A DNA stretch of 64,000 bases from Methyloligella sp. GL2 (GCF_013341275.1 NZ_CP054476.1:2654988-2718987), one strand, 5' to 3'. Counted from the stretch's first letter, positions 7,600 to 17,661 are shown. Numbers and translations are program-made. Notes: generated by a model from the sequence alone, not told the origin.

Positions 7600-10500
7600 A
7601 TGCATCTGCTTGCCACCGATACCGCAACGCTGGACGAGGTCGAGACCGCCGTCGACCTTGAGCAGAGTCCTGCGGATATCGTGGTGCTGTCCTTCTCCGA
7701 CAGCGACCTCTCGGCGCTGGCGGCCGCTTGGGGGCAAGATCGGAACCAAGACCGGGAAAACCTGCCCATCTTGCGGCTCGCCAGCCTGAAACGGCTGCGC
7801 CATCCGATGTCAGTCGATCTTTATATCGAGACGGTGATCGCCGGCAGCCGGTTGGTGATTATCCGCAGCATCGGCGGGCTGGATTATTGGCGCTACGGCT
7901 TCGAATCCGTCGCCGCTTCCTGCGCCAAGCACGGCATCTTGCTGGTGGCGCTTCCCGGTGACGATAGGCCCGACCCGCGGCTGGCGAAGCTTTGCACAGC
8001 GCCGGAAGAGGCGGTCGCAGCGTTCGATGCGTATTTCCGGCAGGGCGGGACAGAGAATTTCGGCAACGCTTTGCGCCTTGGGGCGACGCTTCTGGGTCGC
8101 GAGGCCGAGGTGGCGCCGCCCGTGCCGCTCGGGCCTGCGATCGGCATGCACGCCGACGGGAGCATGGCGGCGGCCGCCGAGCTTACGCCTGCCGATCCCG
8201 GCCGGCCGGTTGCGCTGATCGTATTCTACCGGGCGAGCCTGCTGGCCGCCGACACCGCGCCGATCATTGCCTTGATGGACGCGCTCACTGGCGAAGGCAT
8301 GAGCCCGCTAGCGCTTGCCGTGACCAGCCTGAAGGACCGCCACGCTGGCGCGGAGATCGAAGCCCTGATCGGCCGTGCGAAACCGTCCGTGGTGCTGAAC
8401 GCCACCGCCTTCTCGGCAAGGCGCGAAGACGACACCACGGTGCTGGATGCCGCCGATTGCCCGGTGCTGCAGGTCGCCATGGCCGGCTCGGCTTTCGAGG
8501 CTTGGGACGACTCCTTGCGCGGTCTCTCGCCCAGCGATCTGGCGATGAATGTGGTGCTGCCGGAGCTGGACGGGCGGCTGTTTACCCGGACCATCTCGTT
8601 CAAGGAAGAGCGGGAGGCGGACCCGGCGCTGCAATATTCCGCCACGCTGCATGGCCCGGCGATGGATCGCATCGCCTATGTCGCTAAGCTCGCCGCAAGC
8701 TGGGCGCGGCTGCGGGAGACGCCGCGCGAGGACCGGCGCCTGGCGCTGATGATCTCCGATTACCCGGCGCGCGGCGGCCGCACCGGCTATGCTTGCGGGC
8801 TGGATACGCCGGAAAGCGTCGCCTCGATTGTGCGGCTGTTGCGCGAGGCGGGCTACGCCACCGGCGATGCCGATTGGCCGGCGGAGGAGATCATTCCGCG
8901 TCTGACCGACCGCGCTTCCGAAGACATGCTTCGCGTGCCGCTTTCCGCCTATCGCGCTTGGACTGTGGCACATCCGGAGAATGTCGCCGCGATAACCGAG
9001 GCATGGGGGCCGGTGGAAGACGATCCGCAATTCGACGGCGAAGCGTTCCGGTTTCCGTGCCTCCGCGCAGGCAATTTGTTGGTGCTGCTGCAGCCGGACC
9101 GCGGCTCTTTCTCCGACCGCAGCCAGGGCTATCACGACCCGACCTGCCCGCCGCGCCATTCCTATGCGGCGCTCTATAGCGCGCTACGCGAGGCGGAGAA
9201 GATCGATGCGCTGATTCATCTGGGCACCCACGGCACGCTGGAATGGCTGCCGGGCAAGGCGCTGGCGCTTTCCAAGAGCTGCTTCCCGGAGGCCCTGCTC
9301 GGGCCGGTGCCGGTGATCTATCCCTTCATCGTCAACAATCCGGGCGAAGCGGTGCAGGCCAAGCGGCGCATCTCGGCGGCGACCATCGGCCATCTGACCC
9401 CTCCCCTCAGCGAGGCCGGGCTGCACGGCACCATGGCCGAGCTGGAAGGGCTGATCGAGGAATATGCCGAGGCCGAAGGCGTCGACCGGCGGCGCGTGCC
9501 GCTGCTGGAGGCGGAGATTCTAGAGGTCGCCTGGCGGACCGGCATGGCCGCCGATTGCGGCGTGACCAAAGACGATGCGCCGCGCGAGGCCATCGCCAAG
9601 CTCGACGCCCAGCTCTGCGATATCAAGGATCTTGCCATTCGCGACCGGCTGCATGTGTTCGGTCAGGCGCCGGAAAGCAATGCGCGCGGGGACCTTGCCG
9701 CCGCGGCGCTTGCCAGCCTTGCCGAAAGCAACACGCCGGCGACCAAGGAGTGGATCGAGACGCTGCTCGGCGAGTGCGCAGGCGCGGAACGCGACGGCCT
9801 GTTGGCGGCGCTGGACGGGCGACGCGTGGCGCCGGGGCCCGCAGGGGCGCCGACACGCGGCCGGCTCGACGTGCTGCCGACGGGGCGGAACCTCACCACC
9901 ATCGACCCGCGCTCCATCCCGACGCGCATCGCCGCACGGATCGGGGCGCGGGCCGCGGACGACGTGGTGCGGCGGCATTTGCAGGATCACGGCGACTACC
10001 CCCGGGCGCTGATGCTGGACCTTTGGGCCTCGGCGAGCTTGCGCACCGGCGGGGACGATCTCGCGCAAGCCTTCGCCTATCTCGGGGTGACCCCGACCTG
10101 GGATGGCGGCTCCAACCGGGTAACCGGCATCGAGGTGCTGCCCATCGCCAAGCTGGAGCGGCCGCGCATCGACGTGACCTTGCGGATCTCCGGCCTGTTC
10201 CGCGACATCTTCCCGGCGCAGATCGCCCTGTTCGACATGGCGGTGAGGAAGGTGACGGAGCGGGACGAGGACGAAGAGTGGAACCCGCTCGCGGCCGCAC
10301 GGCAGCGGGGCGAGAGCCTGTCGCGCATCTTCGGCGGCGCGCCGGGCAGCTATGGCGCCGGGATGACCGATCTGGCCCTGGACGGGGTTTGGGAGGCGCG
10401 CGGCGATCTCGCCGAGGCCTATCTCCGGGCCGGCTCTTATGCTTACGGGCCTCAGCATGAGGGGGTTGCTGCGCGCGATGCCTTCGAGGCACGCATCGCC

Positions 10501-11049
10501 GAGGCGGACGCTCTGGTGCATCCGCAGGACGACCGGGAGCGCGATCTTCTCGATGGCGACGGGATCGCCGATTTCGTCGGCGGGTTCGCCGCGGCGGCCG
10601 CCTCGTTGAGCGAGAAGTCCCCTGCCCTTTATCACCTCGACACGTCCAAGCCGGAGACGCCGGTCACCCGCACGCTGAACGAGGAGATCACCCGTATAGT
10701 GCGCGGGCGGCTGACCAATCCGCGCTGGATCGCCGGCATGCTGGAACACGGCCATCGCGGCGTCGCGGAGATGGCGCAAGCGGTGGACGCGCTCTATGCC
10801 TTCGCCGCCGGTACGGAGGCCGTCCCTGGCCATCTGTTCGATGCGGTGCATGAGGCGCTGATCGCGGACGAGGCGGTTTGCGCAGCGATTCGAGCGGCCA
10901 ATCCGGACGCCTTGCATGCGATGACGGCGCGGCTCGACGATCTCCTCGCGCGCGGGCTTTGGACGCCGAAGCGCAACGCGGTGCATGGCGAGCTGGCGCA
11001 AGCGCGCCTACAGCTCGGCGGCGCCAATTTTGGGAGGGCCGCAGAATGA
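7600..11049 (+). CDS. cobN: Cobaltochelatase subunit CobN
   Basis: A 1149-residue large subunit of the ATP-dependent aerobic cobaltochelatase that inserts cobalt into hydrogenobyrinic acid a,c-diamide. The CobN/magnesium-chelatase signatures are visible: GLDTPES, FPCLRAGNLLVLLQPDRG, HDPTCPPRHSY, and the active-site type LIHLGTHGTLEWLPGK. The C-terminal half has RISGLFRDIFP and GAGMTDL. It is somewhat shorter than the P. denitrificans enzyme (about 1275). The partner subunits CobS and CobT are not in this window. cobN follows cobW by ten bases and overlaps cobG by four. Confidence 0.97.
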   Translation: MHLLATDTATLDEVETAVDLEQSPADIVVLSFSDSDLSALAAAWGQDRNQDRENLPILRLASLKRLRHPMSVDLYIETVIAGSRLVIIRSIGGLDYWRYGFESVAASCAKHGILLVALPGDDRPDPRLAKLCTAPEEAVAAFDAYFRQGGTENFGNALRLGATLLGREAEVAPPVPLGPAIGMHADGSMAAAAELTPADPGRPVALIVFYRASLLAADTAPIIALMDALTGEGMSPLALAVTSLKDRHAGAEIEALIGRAKPSVVLNATAFSARREDDTTVLDAADCPVLQVAMAGSAFEAWDDSLRGLSPSDLAMNVVLPELDGRLFTRTISFKEEREADPALQYSATLHGPAMDRIAYVAKLAASWARLRETPREDRRLALMISDYPARGGRTGYACGLDTPESVASIVRLLREAGYATGDADWPAEEIIPRLTDRASEDMLRVPLSAYRAWTVAHPENVAAITEAWGPVEDDPQFDGEAFRFPCLRAGNLLVLLQPDRGSFSDRSQGYHDPTCPPRHSYAALYSALREAEKIDALIHLGTHGTLEWLPGKALALSKSCFPEALLGPVPVIYPFIVNNPGEAVQAKRRISAATIGHLTPPLSEAGLHGTMAELEGLIEEYAEAEGVDRRRVPLLEAEILEVAWRTGMAADCGVTKDDAPREAIAKLDAQLCDIKDLAIRDRLHVFGQAPESNARGDLAAAALASLAESNTPATKEWIETLLGECAGAERDGLLAALDGRRVAPGPAGAPTRGRLDVLPTGRNLTTIDPRSIPTRIAARIGARAADDVVRRHLQDHGDYPRALMLDLWASASLRTGGDDLAQAFAYLGVTPTWDGGSNRVTGIEVLPIAKLERPRIDVTLRISGLFRDIFPAQIALFDMAVRKVTERDEDEEWNPLAAARQRGESLSRIFGGAPGSYGAGMTDLALDGVWEARGDLAEAYLRAGSYAYGPQHEGVAARDAFEARIAEADALVHPQDDRERDLLDGDGIADFVGGFAAAAASLSEKSPALYHLDTSKPETPVTRTLNEEITRIVRGRLTNPRWIAGMLEHGHRGVAEMAQAVDALYAFAAGTEAVPGHLFDAVHEALIADEAVCAAIRAANPDALHAMTARLDDLLARGLWTPKRNAVHGELAQARLQLGGANFGRAAE

Positions 11050-12323
11050 GCCTCACCCTCGAACACCAGATCCGCGGCTGGTGCCCCGGCGCCTTGCGGC
11101 CGATGCAAAGCGGCGATGGGCTGATCGTGCGCTTGCGCCCCTATAGCGGTGCGTTCAGCGCCGCCGACCTGCATCTTATCGCCAAAATTTCAATGGCTTA
11201 CGGAAACGGTCTGATCGACCTGACGCGCCGCGCCAATCTGCAATTGCGGGGCATCGGCGAGGATGTGCTGCCCGATCTGTGGCATGTGCTGGCCGATGTC
11301 GGGCTGCTGGACGAGACGGCAGAGGCGGAATCGGTGCGCAATGTCATGCTCAACCCGCTGGCCGGGATCGACCCTTGCGAGCGGGCCGATCTTCGTGCCG
11401 TCGCCGACGGTATCGAACAGCGCCTGGCCGCCAATCCTGCCCTGTGGCAGCTTGCCGGCAAGTTCGGCTTTCTCATCGACGGCGGCGGTCTATTGCCGCT
11501 TGCCGCCGAGCGCGCCGATATCCGGCTGACCGCCATCGACGGCACCCGGCTCGCCATCGGTCTCGACCGGCAAGACGACATCGATTCCAGCATCGATTGG
11601 CTCGGCGCGGTGGCGATCGAGGACGGCGCCGCTCTTGCGGTCCGCGCCGCGTCTTTGTTCCTCGACCATCGCCCGAACGCGCGTGCCCGGATGCGCGATT
11701 TGACCGGCGCCGCCTATGGAAGCTTGCGACAAGCGCTGACAACCGTGCTGGAGCCGATGGCATCGGCGCCCGGCGAAGAGAGCCGCCCGCCCATGCTCGG
11801 CCCCATTTATTCGGACGACCGCATCGTCGGGTTCGGGCTCGCTAGCGCCTTCGGACGCATCGAGGCCCCTGCCCTTCTGACGCTGACCGATCCGACGGCC
11901 ATGCTCGGCATTTCGGAATTCCGGCTCTCGCCCTGGCGCGCGCTCTATGGGGCGGTCGAGAATGCGGACACCGCCGAAGCCCTGAGGCAGCGCGCTTCTG
12001 AAACCGGCTTCATTCTCGATGCCGACGATCCGCTGCTCGCCATCGACGCCTGTCCGGGTGCGCCCGGCTGCGCCTCGGCGAGATGCGATACCCGGGCGGC
12101 GGCGCGGGCCATCGCTCCCCGGCTGGCGCAGCTCGGCTACCGCAGCTGCCATATCTCCGGCTGCGCCAAAGGCTGCGCGCGGTCGGCCAAGGCCGATTTG
12201 GTGCTGATCGGCGAGGATGGCGGATTCGACGTGGTGCATGACGGCACGGCGGGCGACCGGCCGGAGCGCCGGCTGGCGGCACGCGACGTTTCGCGCTTGC
12301 CGGCCTCCCGCGAAACCGTCTAG
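11046..12323 (+). CDS. cobG: Precorrin-3B synthase CobG
   Basis: A 425-residue sulfite/nitrite-reductase-like monooxygenase that hydroxylates precorrin-3A at C20 before ring contraction, the oxygen-using step that marks the aerobic route. The N-terminal ferredoxin-like half has LTRRANLQLRG. The C-terminal half carries the cluster ligands in CPGAPGC and HISGCAKGCARS. The start is the ATG overlapping the cobN stop; the frame is open upstream inside cobN but that part is not CobG-like. Confidence 0.95.
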   Translation: MSLTLEHQIRGWCPGALRPMQSGDGLIVRLRPYSGAFSAADLHLIAKISMAYGNGLIDLTRRANLQLRGIGEDVLPDLWHVLADVGLLDETAEAESVRNVMLNPLAGIDPCERADLRAVADGIEQRLAANPALWQLAGKFGFLIDGGGLLPLAAERADIRLTAIDGTRLAIGLDRQDDIDSSIDWLGAVAIEDGAALAVRAASLFLDHRPNARARMRDLTGAAYGSLRQALTTVLEPMASAPGEESRPPMLGPIYSDDRIVGFGLASAFGRIEAPALLTLTDPTAMLGISEFRLSPWRALYGAVENADTAEALRQRASETGFILDADDPLLAIDACPGAPGCASARCDTRAAARAIAPRLAQLGYRSCHISGCAKGCARSAKADLVLIGEDGGFDVVHDGTAGDRPERRLAARDVSRLPASRETV

Positions 12324-12334
12324 GACGGCGGGCC

Positions 12335-12967
12335 ATGTCTGACTCTTCTTCCTATATCCGCGACGGCGCGGAGATTTATCGCAATTCCTTCGCCATCATC
12401 CGGTCCGAGGCGGATCTCTCCCGCTTCTCCGGCCAGGCCGAGAAGGTGGCGGTGCGCATCATCCACGCCACCGGCATGGTGGAGATCGTGCAGGATATCG
12501 TGATGTCCGACGGCTTCGCCGATGCGGCGCGCGGGGCGCTGCTCGCTGGCGCGCCGATCCTTTGCGATGCGCAGATGGTGGCCCATGGCGTCACCCGAGC
12601 GCGGCTGCCGTCCGGCAATCAGGTGATCTGCACGTTGAGCGATCCCGACGTGCCGAGGCTGGCCGAGGAAATGGGGACCACCCGCTCCGCCGCGGCGCTG
12701 GAGCTGTGGCGGCCGCATCTTGAAGGTGCTGCGGTGGCCATCGGCAATGCGCCAACCGCCCTGTTCCGCCTTTTGGAAATGCTGGAAGACGGGGCGCCAA
12801 AGCCGGCGGCCATCATCGGCGTGCCGGTTGGCTTCGTCGGCGCCGCCGAATCCAAGGAGGCGCTGGCCGCTTATGCCGGCGTGCCCTACCTGATCGTTCG
12901 CGGACGCAAGGGCGGAAGCGCCATCGCGGCGGCGGCGGTGAACGCGCTGGCGAGCGAAGCAGAATGA
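12335..12967 (+). CDS. cobH: Precorrin-8X methylmutase CobH
   Basis: A 210-residue enzyme that moves the C11 methyl to C12 to give hydrogenobyrinic acid. Family landmarks are SFAIIRSEAD, VRIIHATGMVE with the catalytic histidine in IIHATG (about residues 45-50), IGNAPTALFRLLE and PVGFVGAAESKEAL. The length is normal. It lies 11 bases after cobG, and its stop overlaps the cobI ATG. Confidence 0.97.
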   Translation: MSDSSSYIRDGAEIYRNSFAIIRSEADLSRFSGQAEKVAVRIIHATGMVEIVQDIVMSDGFADAARGALLAGAPILCDAQMVAHGVTRARLPSGNQVICTLSDPDVPRLAEEMGTTRSAAALELWRPHLEGAAVAIGNAPTALFRLLEMLEDGAPKPAAIIGVPVGFVGAAESKEALAAYAGVPYLIVRGRKGGSAIAAAAVNALASEAE

Positions 12968-13722
12968 GCCCGCTGGAGCGCATTGCCGGGGAAGCGGAGA
13001 GCGGCACGCTGTACGGTATCGGTGTCGGGCCGGGAAACGCACGCTATCTCACGCTTCGCGCGGCGGGGCTGATCGGCAGCGTCGACATCCTCGCCTATTT
13101 CGCAAAGCGCGGGCGCACCGGCAATGCCCGCAAAATCGTGGCACCTCTCATCGCCGACGGCCGCACCGAGCTGAAATTCGAATATCCCTTCACCGACGAG
13201 ATTCCGGTCTCCGATCCCGATTACGTCTCTTCCATCGGCGCGTTCTACGAGGATATGGCGACGCAGCTTGGGGCGGCGCTTCGGGACGGAAAATCGGTGG
13301 GCCTCCTCGCCGAGGGCGATCCGTTCTTCTATTCCTCCTTCATGCATATCTGGCGGCGGCTCGAGGGCGACTTCCCCATCGAGGTAGTGCCGGGGGTTAC
13401 CGGCATGTCGGGCTGCTGGACCCGCGCCAATATCCCGATCACCTGGGGCGACGACGTGCTCGCCGTGCTGCCGGGAACGCTCTCCGAGGCGGCTCTGGCG
13501 GAGCGCCTCTCCCTCGTCGATGCGGCGGTGATCATGAAGGTGGGCAAGAATTTGCCCAAGGTGCGCCGCGCGGTGGAGGCGGCCGGGCTCACCGCCCGCG
13601 CTATCTATGTGGAACGCGGCACCATGGAGGCGGAGCGCATTCTGCCCTTGGCCGATTGTCCCGAAGAGGCGGGACCCTATTTCGCCATGGTGCTGATCCC
13701 CGGCAAAGGGCGGCGGCTATGA
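12964..13722 (+). CDS. cobI: Precorrin-2 C20-methyltransferase CobI
   Basis: A 252-residue SAM-dependent tetrapyrrole methylase. The N-terminal LYGIGVGPGN matches the glycine-rich loop of the family (about residues 17-26). EGDPFFYSSFMH and VVPGVTGMSG follow, and MKVGKNLPKV is specific to CobI/CbiL. It methylates precorrin-2 at C20 to give precorrin-3A. ATGA overlaps couple it to cobH upstream and cobJ downstream. Confidence 0.96.
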   Translation: MSPLERIAGEAESGTLYGIGVGPGNARYLTLRAAGLIGSVDILAYFAKRGRTGNARKIVAPLIADGRTELKFEYPFTDEIPVSDPDYVSSIGAFYEDMATQLGAALRDGKSVGLLAEGDPFFYSSFMHIWRRLEGDFPIEVVPGVTGMSGCWTRANIPITWGDDVLAVLPGTLSEAALAERLSLVDAAVIMKVGKNLPKVRRAVEAAGLTARAIYVERGTMEAERILPLADCPEEAGPYFAMVLIPGKGRRL

Positions 13723-14483
13723 GCGGGCGGCTGACCATTGTGGGGCTCGGGCCGGGCGATGCCGATCTCACCACGCCGGCGGTGACGGAGGCCTTGCGCG
13801 CCGCGACGGACCTGATCGGATACGACACTTATCTGGCGCGGGTGCCGGATTTCGGCACCGAACAGCATCGCCACGGCTCCGACAACCGGTACGAGCTGGA
13901 CCGGGCGCGCCACGCCTTGACCCTTGCCGCGGAAGGCCGGCATGTGGCCGTGGTCTCCGGCGGCGATCCCGGCGTCTTCGCCATGGCGGCGGCTGTGTTC
14001 GAAGCGGTCGAGACCGGCGATCCTTCCTGGCGCGATCTCGATATCACCGTGCTGCCGGGGGTGAGCGCCATGCTGGCGGCGGCGGCGGAAGCCGGCGCAC
14101 CTTTGGGGGGCGATTTCTGCGTCCTCTCGCTCTCCGACAATCTGAAATCCTGGGAGACCATCGCGAAGCGTTTGACGGCGGCGGCGGCGGGCGATTTCGT
14201 CATCGCGCTGTATAACCCCGCCTCCAAGGCGCGGCCGCATCAGTTGGGCGAGGCCTTCGATCTTTTGCGCCAAGAGAAACCGCCGGAAACGCCGGTTCTG
14301 TTCGCGCGCGCGGCCGGCTCGAAAGACGCCACGCTGACGGTGACGACGCTGGGAGAGGCCGATGCCGGGCTCGCCGATATGCGGACCCTGGTGATTATCG
14401 GCTCGAAGGGAACGCGGCTGATCCCACGCGAGGGGCGCCGGCCTTTGGTCTATACCGCCCGTTCCGAAGGAGAAGCGCGGTGA
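13719..14483 (+). CDS. cobJ: Precorrin-3B C17-methyltransferase CobJ
   Basis: A 254-residue tetrapyrrole methylase that methylates C17 and drives ring contraction to precorrin-4. Landmarks are IVGLGPGDADL at the N-terminus, GYDTYLARV, VVSGGDPGVFAMA, LPGVSAMLAAAA, the CobJ-typical LSDNLKSWETI and IALYNPAS. The start is the ATG overlapping the cobI stop. It ends the run of genes downstream of the riboswitch: the last 34 bases overlap cobK, which is read in the other direction. Confidence 0.96.
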   Translation: MSGRLTIVGLGPGDADLTTPAVTEALRAATDLIGYDTYLARVPDFGTEQHRHGSDNRYELDRARHALTLAAEGRHVAVVSGGDPGVFAMAAAVFEAVETGDPSWRDLDITVLPGVSAMLAAAAEAGAPLGGDFCVLSLSDNLKSWETIAKRLTAAAAGDFVIALYNPASKARPHQLGEAFDLLRQEKPPETPVLFARAAGSKDATLTVTTLGEADAGLADMRTLVIIGSKGTRLIPREGRRPLVYTARSEGEAR

Positions 14484-15223
14484 GCGCGCAGCGCCTCCAG
14501 CCATGCGAGCGCCGCCTCGGCGTCGGCGACGCTGTGGACGCCGGCCGGCTTTTCGGGTCGCTGCACCATGACCACGGGAAGATTGAGGCTGCGCGCGGCG
14601 GCGAGCTTCGGCGCGGTGGCCGCCCCGCCGGAATTCTTCGAAACCAGGATGTCGATGCTGCGCTCCCGCAGCAGTGCCGTCTCGGCCGCCTCGTCGAACG
14701 GGCCGCGCGCCAGAAGCAGCTCTGCGTTGGGCGGCAGGTCTTCCGGCTGCGGCGCTTCGATGGAGCGGATCAGGTAACGATGCTGGGGCGCGGCTTCGAA
14801 AGCGGCGACCTCCTGACGACCGATGGTGAGGAACACACGGCGCGGGGCTTCACCCAGAGCTGCCGCCGCCGCATCCATATCCGCCACCTCGATCCAGCGG
14901 TCGCCCTGTTGCGGCGCCCAGGCCGGGCGCAGCAAACTGAGCAGCGGAACGCTTTCGGCCTTTGCCGCAGCAACCGCATTTTTCGAGATCTGCGCGGCGA
15001 AGGGATGGGTGGCATCGATCACCGCCTCGATCCCCTCGTCTCTCAACCATTGCCGCAGAGCCCCCATGCCGCCAAAGCCGCCGATGCGGTAAGCTATGGG
15101 CGGTGCGGCCGGCGCCGCGGTGCGGCCCGCCAAGGAGAGGGTCGGCGCAAAGCGCGTATCGCCGGCGAGGCGCTGCGCCAGCCGGGCGCTTTCCGTGGTG
15201 CCGCCGAGTATGAGGATCCGCAT
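14450..15223 (-). CDS. cobK: Precorrin-6A reductase CobK
   Basis: A 257-residue NADPH-dependent reductase of precorrin-6A. It starts with ILILGGTTESARLAQRL, followed by GGFGG, IDATHPFAAQIS and LLSLLRPAW. Toward the C-terminus come RGPF and VSKNSGG, all typical of CobK/CbiJ. I choose the ATG at 15221-15223 because the extension to 15334 is antisense to cobL and not family-like. Its start codon overlaps the cobL start codon in the tetramer CATG. Confidence 0.95.
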   Translation of the reverse strand: MRILILGGTTESARLAQRLAGDTRFAPTLSLAGRTAAPAAPPIAYRIGGFGGMGALRQWLRDEGIEAVIDATHPFAAQISKNAVAAAKAESVPLLSLLRPAWAPQQGDRWIEVADMDAAAAALGEAPRRVFLTIGRQEVAAFEAAPQHRYLIRSIEAPQPEDLPPNAELLLARGPFDEAAETALLRERSIDILVSKNSGGAATAPKLAAARSLNLPVVMVQRPEKPAGVHSVADAEAALAWLEALRAHRASPSERAV

Positions 15224-16469
15224 GGCCGTCTCTGAAATGCCTGCATTCGAGACCGGGAGCATACCCAAGCGGTGGCTGTCTGTCGTCGGCATCGGCGAGG
15301 ACGGGGTCGCCGGGCTCTCCCCCATCGCCCGCACGCTGATCGGCGAGGCGGCGCTGGTGGTCGGCGGCCGGCGACATCTCGAACTGGCGGCATCGCTGAT
15401 CGGCGGCGAACAGCTTGCCTGGCCAAGCCCGATCGACGAGGCCTATCCGCAGATCCTGGCCCGCCGCGGCGAGACGGTGGTGGTGCTGGCTTCGGGCGAT
15501 CCGTTTTATTACGGCATCGGCAAGCAGCTTGCGGCGCTGGTCGATGCGGATGAGATGCTGTGCCTGCCGCAGCCTTCGGCCTTTTCGCTGGCGGCGTCGC
15601 GGTTCGGATGGGCACAGCAGGATGCGACCACAGTCTCGCTGCATGGCCGGCCGCTGGAGCGGATCATTCCCTTGCTGCAGCCGGGCGCGCGCATTCTGGC
15701 GCTGTCCTGGGACGAGACCACGCCGGAGAAGCTCGCCGCGCTTTTGACGATGCGAAAGCTGGGGGCAAGCCGCATCACGGTGCTGGAGCGGCTTGGCGGG
15801 TCGGCCGAACGAGTTCGCAGCGTACTCGCGCGCGATTTCGATCTCGCCGAGATCGATCCTCTCAACACGATTGCGCTGGAGATCGCCGCCGAGCCGGGCG
15901 CACAAATCCTCAGCCTCGCAGGGGGACTCGACGATGCCTGGTTCGAGAATGACGGCCAGCTCACCAAGCGGGAAATCCGCGCCGTTGTGCTCTCCTCCCT
16001 CGCCCCGCGCCAAGGCGAGCTGCTGTGGGATATCGGGCTCGGTGCGGGCTCGGTCGCGATCGAGTGGATGCTGCGCGCCCCCTCCATGCGGGCCATCGGC
16101 ATCGAGGAGCAAGCCGAGCGGGCGGCCCGGGCGGCGCGCAATGCGGCGGCGCTGGGCGTGCCGGATCTCAACATTCTCGAAGGCCGCGCGCCGGAGGCAC
16201 TCGCCGGTCTGCCGGCGCCGGATGCGGTGTTCATCGGCGGCGGCTTGAGCGACGGCGCGCTGGAGACGGCATGGAACGCGCTGAAGCCGGGCGGGCGGCT
16301 TGTCGCCAATGCGGTGACCCTGGAAGGCGAGCAGATTTTGGCCGCCGCCTATCAGCGGCTCGGCGGCGCGCTGACCCGGATGGAGATCGCCCGGGCCGAG
16401 CCGGTCGGTTCGATGCAAGGCTGGCGCCCGGCCATGCCCATCACCCATTTTCGTATCGAGAAGCCATGA
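15222..16469 (+). CDS. cobL: Precorrin-6Y C5,15-methyltransferase (decarboxylating) CobL
   Basis: A 415-residue fusion of CbiE and CbiT domains. The CbiE-like half (to about 210) has LSVVGIGEDGVAGLS, VVGGRRHLEL and LASGDPFYYGIG. The CbiT-like half (from about 235) has TKREIRAVVLSSL and the SAM loop LLWDIGLGAGSVAIEW. It methylates C5 and C15 and decarboxylates the acetate on ring C. Starts at 15222 (MAVSEM) and 15237 (MPAFET) are both possible. The first overlaps the divergent cobK start. Confidence 0.95.
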   Translation: MAVSEMPAFETGSIPKRWLSVVGIGEDGVAGLSPIARTLIGEAALVVGGRRHLELAASLIGGEQLAWPSPIDEAYPQILARRGETVVVLASGDPFYYGIGKQLAALVDADEMLCLPQPSAFSLAASRFGWAQQDATTVSLHGRPLERIIPLLQPGARILALSWDETTPEKLAALLTMRKLGASRITVLERLGGSAERVRSVLARDFDLAEIDPLNTIALEIAAEPGAQILSLAGGLDDAWFENDGQLTKREIRAVVLSSLAPRQGELLWDIGLGAGSVAIEWMLRAPSMRAIGIEEQAERAARAARNAAALGVPDLNILEGRAPEALAGLPAPDAVFIGGGLSDGALETAWNALKPGGRLVANAVTLEGEQILAAAYQRLGGALTRMEIARAEPVGSMQGWRPAMPITHFRIEKP

Positions 16470-16849
16470 TGGTCGCGGGGATCGGCTGTCGGAAGGATGC
16501 GCCTATCGAGGCGATCGAGGCGGCGCTTATCATGACGTTGAAAGAGTGCGGATTGGAGCGCGATGGGCTCGATGCGCTGGCGACGGCCGCCGAGAAAAGC
16601 CGCGAGCCGGGGCTTGTTAAGCTTGCGGAATCTTTACGCCTTCCGCTGATGGCGGTCACGGAGGCGGAGATGCAGGCGGTGGCCGATAAGGCGCTCAGCG
16701 TCTCCTCGCGCGTGATGGCGCTGAAGGGCGTACCGTCGGTCGCCGAAACGGCGGCGCTGGCTGCGGCGGGTAAGGATGCGCGGCTCTTGGCACCGCGGCT
16801 TTCGACGAAAGGCGCAACTTGCGCGATCGCCAGCGGAGGCAGCGCATGA
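16466..16849 (+). CDS. cobE: CobE, CbiG C-terminal-like cobalamin biosynthesis protein
   Basis: A 127-residue protein matching the CobE/CbiG C-terminal domain: [19 protein letters not shown] at the N-terminus, [15 protein letters not shown] in the middle, and a final CAIASG. CobE is required for aerobic cobalamin synthesis in P. denitrificans, but its reaction is not settled. The start is the ATG overlapping the cobL stop; a second methionine follows directly. The stop overlaps the cobM ATG, giving a tightly coupled cobL-cobE-cobM run. Confidence 0.9.
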   Translation: MMVAGIGCRKDAPIEAIEAALIMTLKECGLERDGLDALATAAEKSREPGLVKLAESLRLPLMAVTEAEMQAVADKALSVSSRVMALKGVPSVAETAALAAAGKDARLLAPRLSTKGATCAIASGGSA

Positions 16850-17610
16850 CGGTGCATTTCATCGGCGCTGGGCCCGGCGCTGCCGACCTGATCACCTTGC
16901 GCGGCCGCGATCTGATCGCCCGCTGCCCGGTCTGCCTCTATGCCGGTTCGCTAGTTCCGCAAGCGCTGCTAGAGCACTGCCCGACCGGCGCGCGCATCGT
17001 GAATACCGCGCCGATGTCGCTGGACGAGATCGTCGCCGAGTTCGAACGCGCCACGGCGGCGGGCGAGGATGTGGCGCGGCTCCATTCCGGCGATCTGTCG
17101 ATCTGGAGCGCGCTCGGCGAGCAGCTCCGCCGGCTGGACGGGCTCGGCATTCCCTATACGGTGACGCCGGGCGTGCCGGCCTTCGCCGCCGCTGCCGCCG
17201 CCATGGGAGCGGAGCTGACCTTGCCGGAAGTGGCGCAGACCGTGGTGCTGACCCGGACACCGGGCCGCGCCTCCTCTATGCCGCCGAAGGAGCAACTTTC
17301 GGCTTATGCGGCGACGGGCGCGACGCTCGCCATCCATCTTTCCATTCAGGCGCTGGATGCGGTGCTCGCCGAACTGATCCCCCATTACGGGGCGGAGTGC
17401 CCGAGCGCGGTGGTCTACCGGGCGAGCTGGCCGGAAGAGCGCATCATCCGGGCGCCGCTTGTCATGCTCGCCGAGAAGGTTGGGGCAGAGCCGGAGATCG
17501 ACCGCACCGCGCTGATCCTGGTCGGCCCGGCGCTGGCGGCGGAAGGCTTCCGGGAGAGCGCGCTCTACGATGCGGGCTATCAGCGGCGCTATCGCGGGAG
17601 GCCGGGATGA
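16846..17610 (+). CDS. cobM: Precorrin-4 C11-methyltransferase CobM
   Basis: A 254-residue tetrapyrrole methylase that makes precorrin-5 by methylating C11. Landmarks are [27 protein letters not shown], the CobM-typical [28 protein letters not shown] and [11 protein letters not shown]. The frame is open from 16819, but the ATG at 16846 overlaps the cobE stop and gives the conserved N-terminus. 51 bases separate it from cobA. Confidence 0.96.
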   Translation: MTVHFIGAGPGAADLITLRGRDLIARCPVCLYAGSLVPQALLEHCPTGARIVNTAPMSLDEIVAEFERATAAGEDVARLHSGDLSIWSALGEQLRRLDGLGIPYTVTPGVPAFAAAAAAMGAELTLPEVAQTVVLTRTPGRASSMPPKEQLSAYAATGATLAIHLSIQALDAVLAELIPHYGAECPSAVVYRASWPEERIIRAPLVMLAEKVGAEPEIDRTALILVGPALAAEGFRESALYDAGYQRRYRGRPG

Positions 17611-17661
17611 GCGCGATGACGGCCCCCCTTTCAGCGCAAACGAGGCGAGCGGCTTAGCGGC

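Noticed and set aside
17607..17657. 16-codon frame overlapping the cobM stop and ending just before cobA
   Set aside because: Starts with an ATGA overlap and could be a gene remnant or leader, but it is too short to support as a gene.
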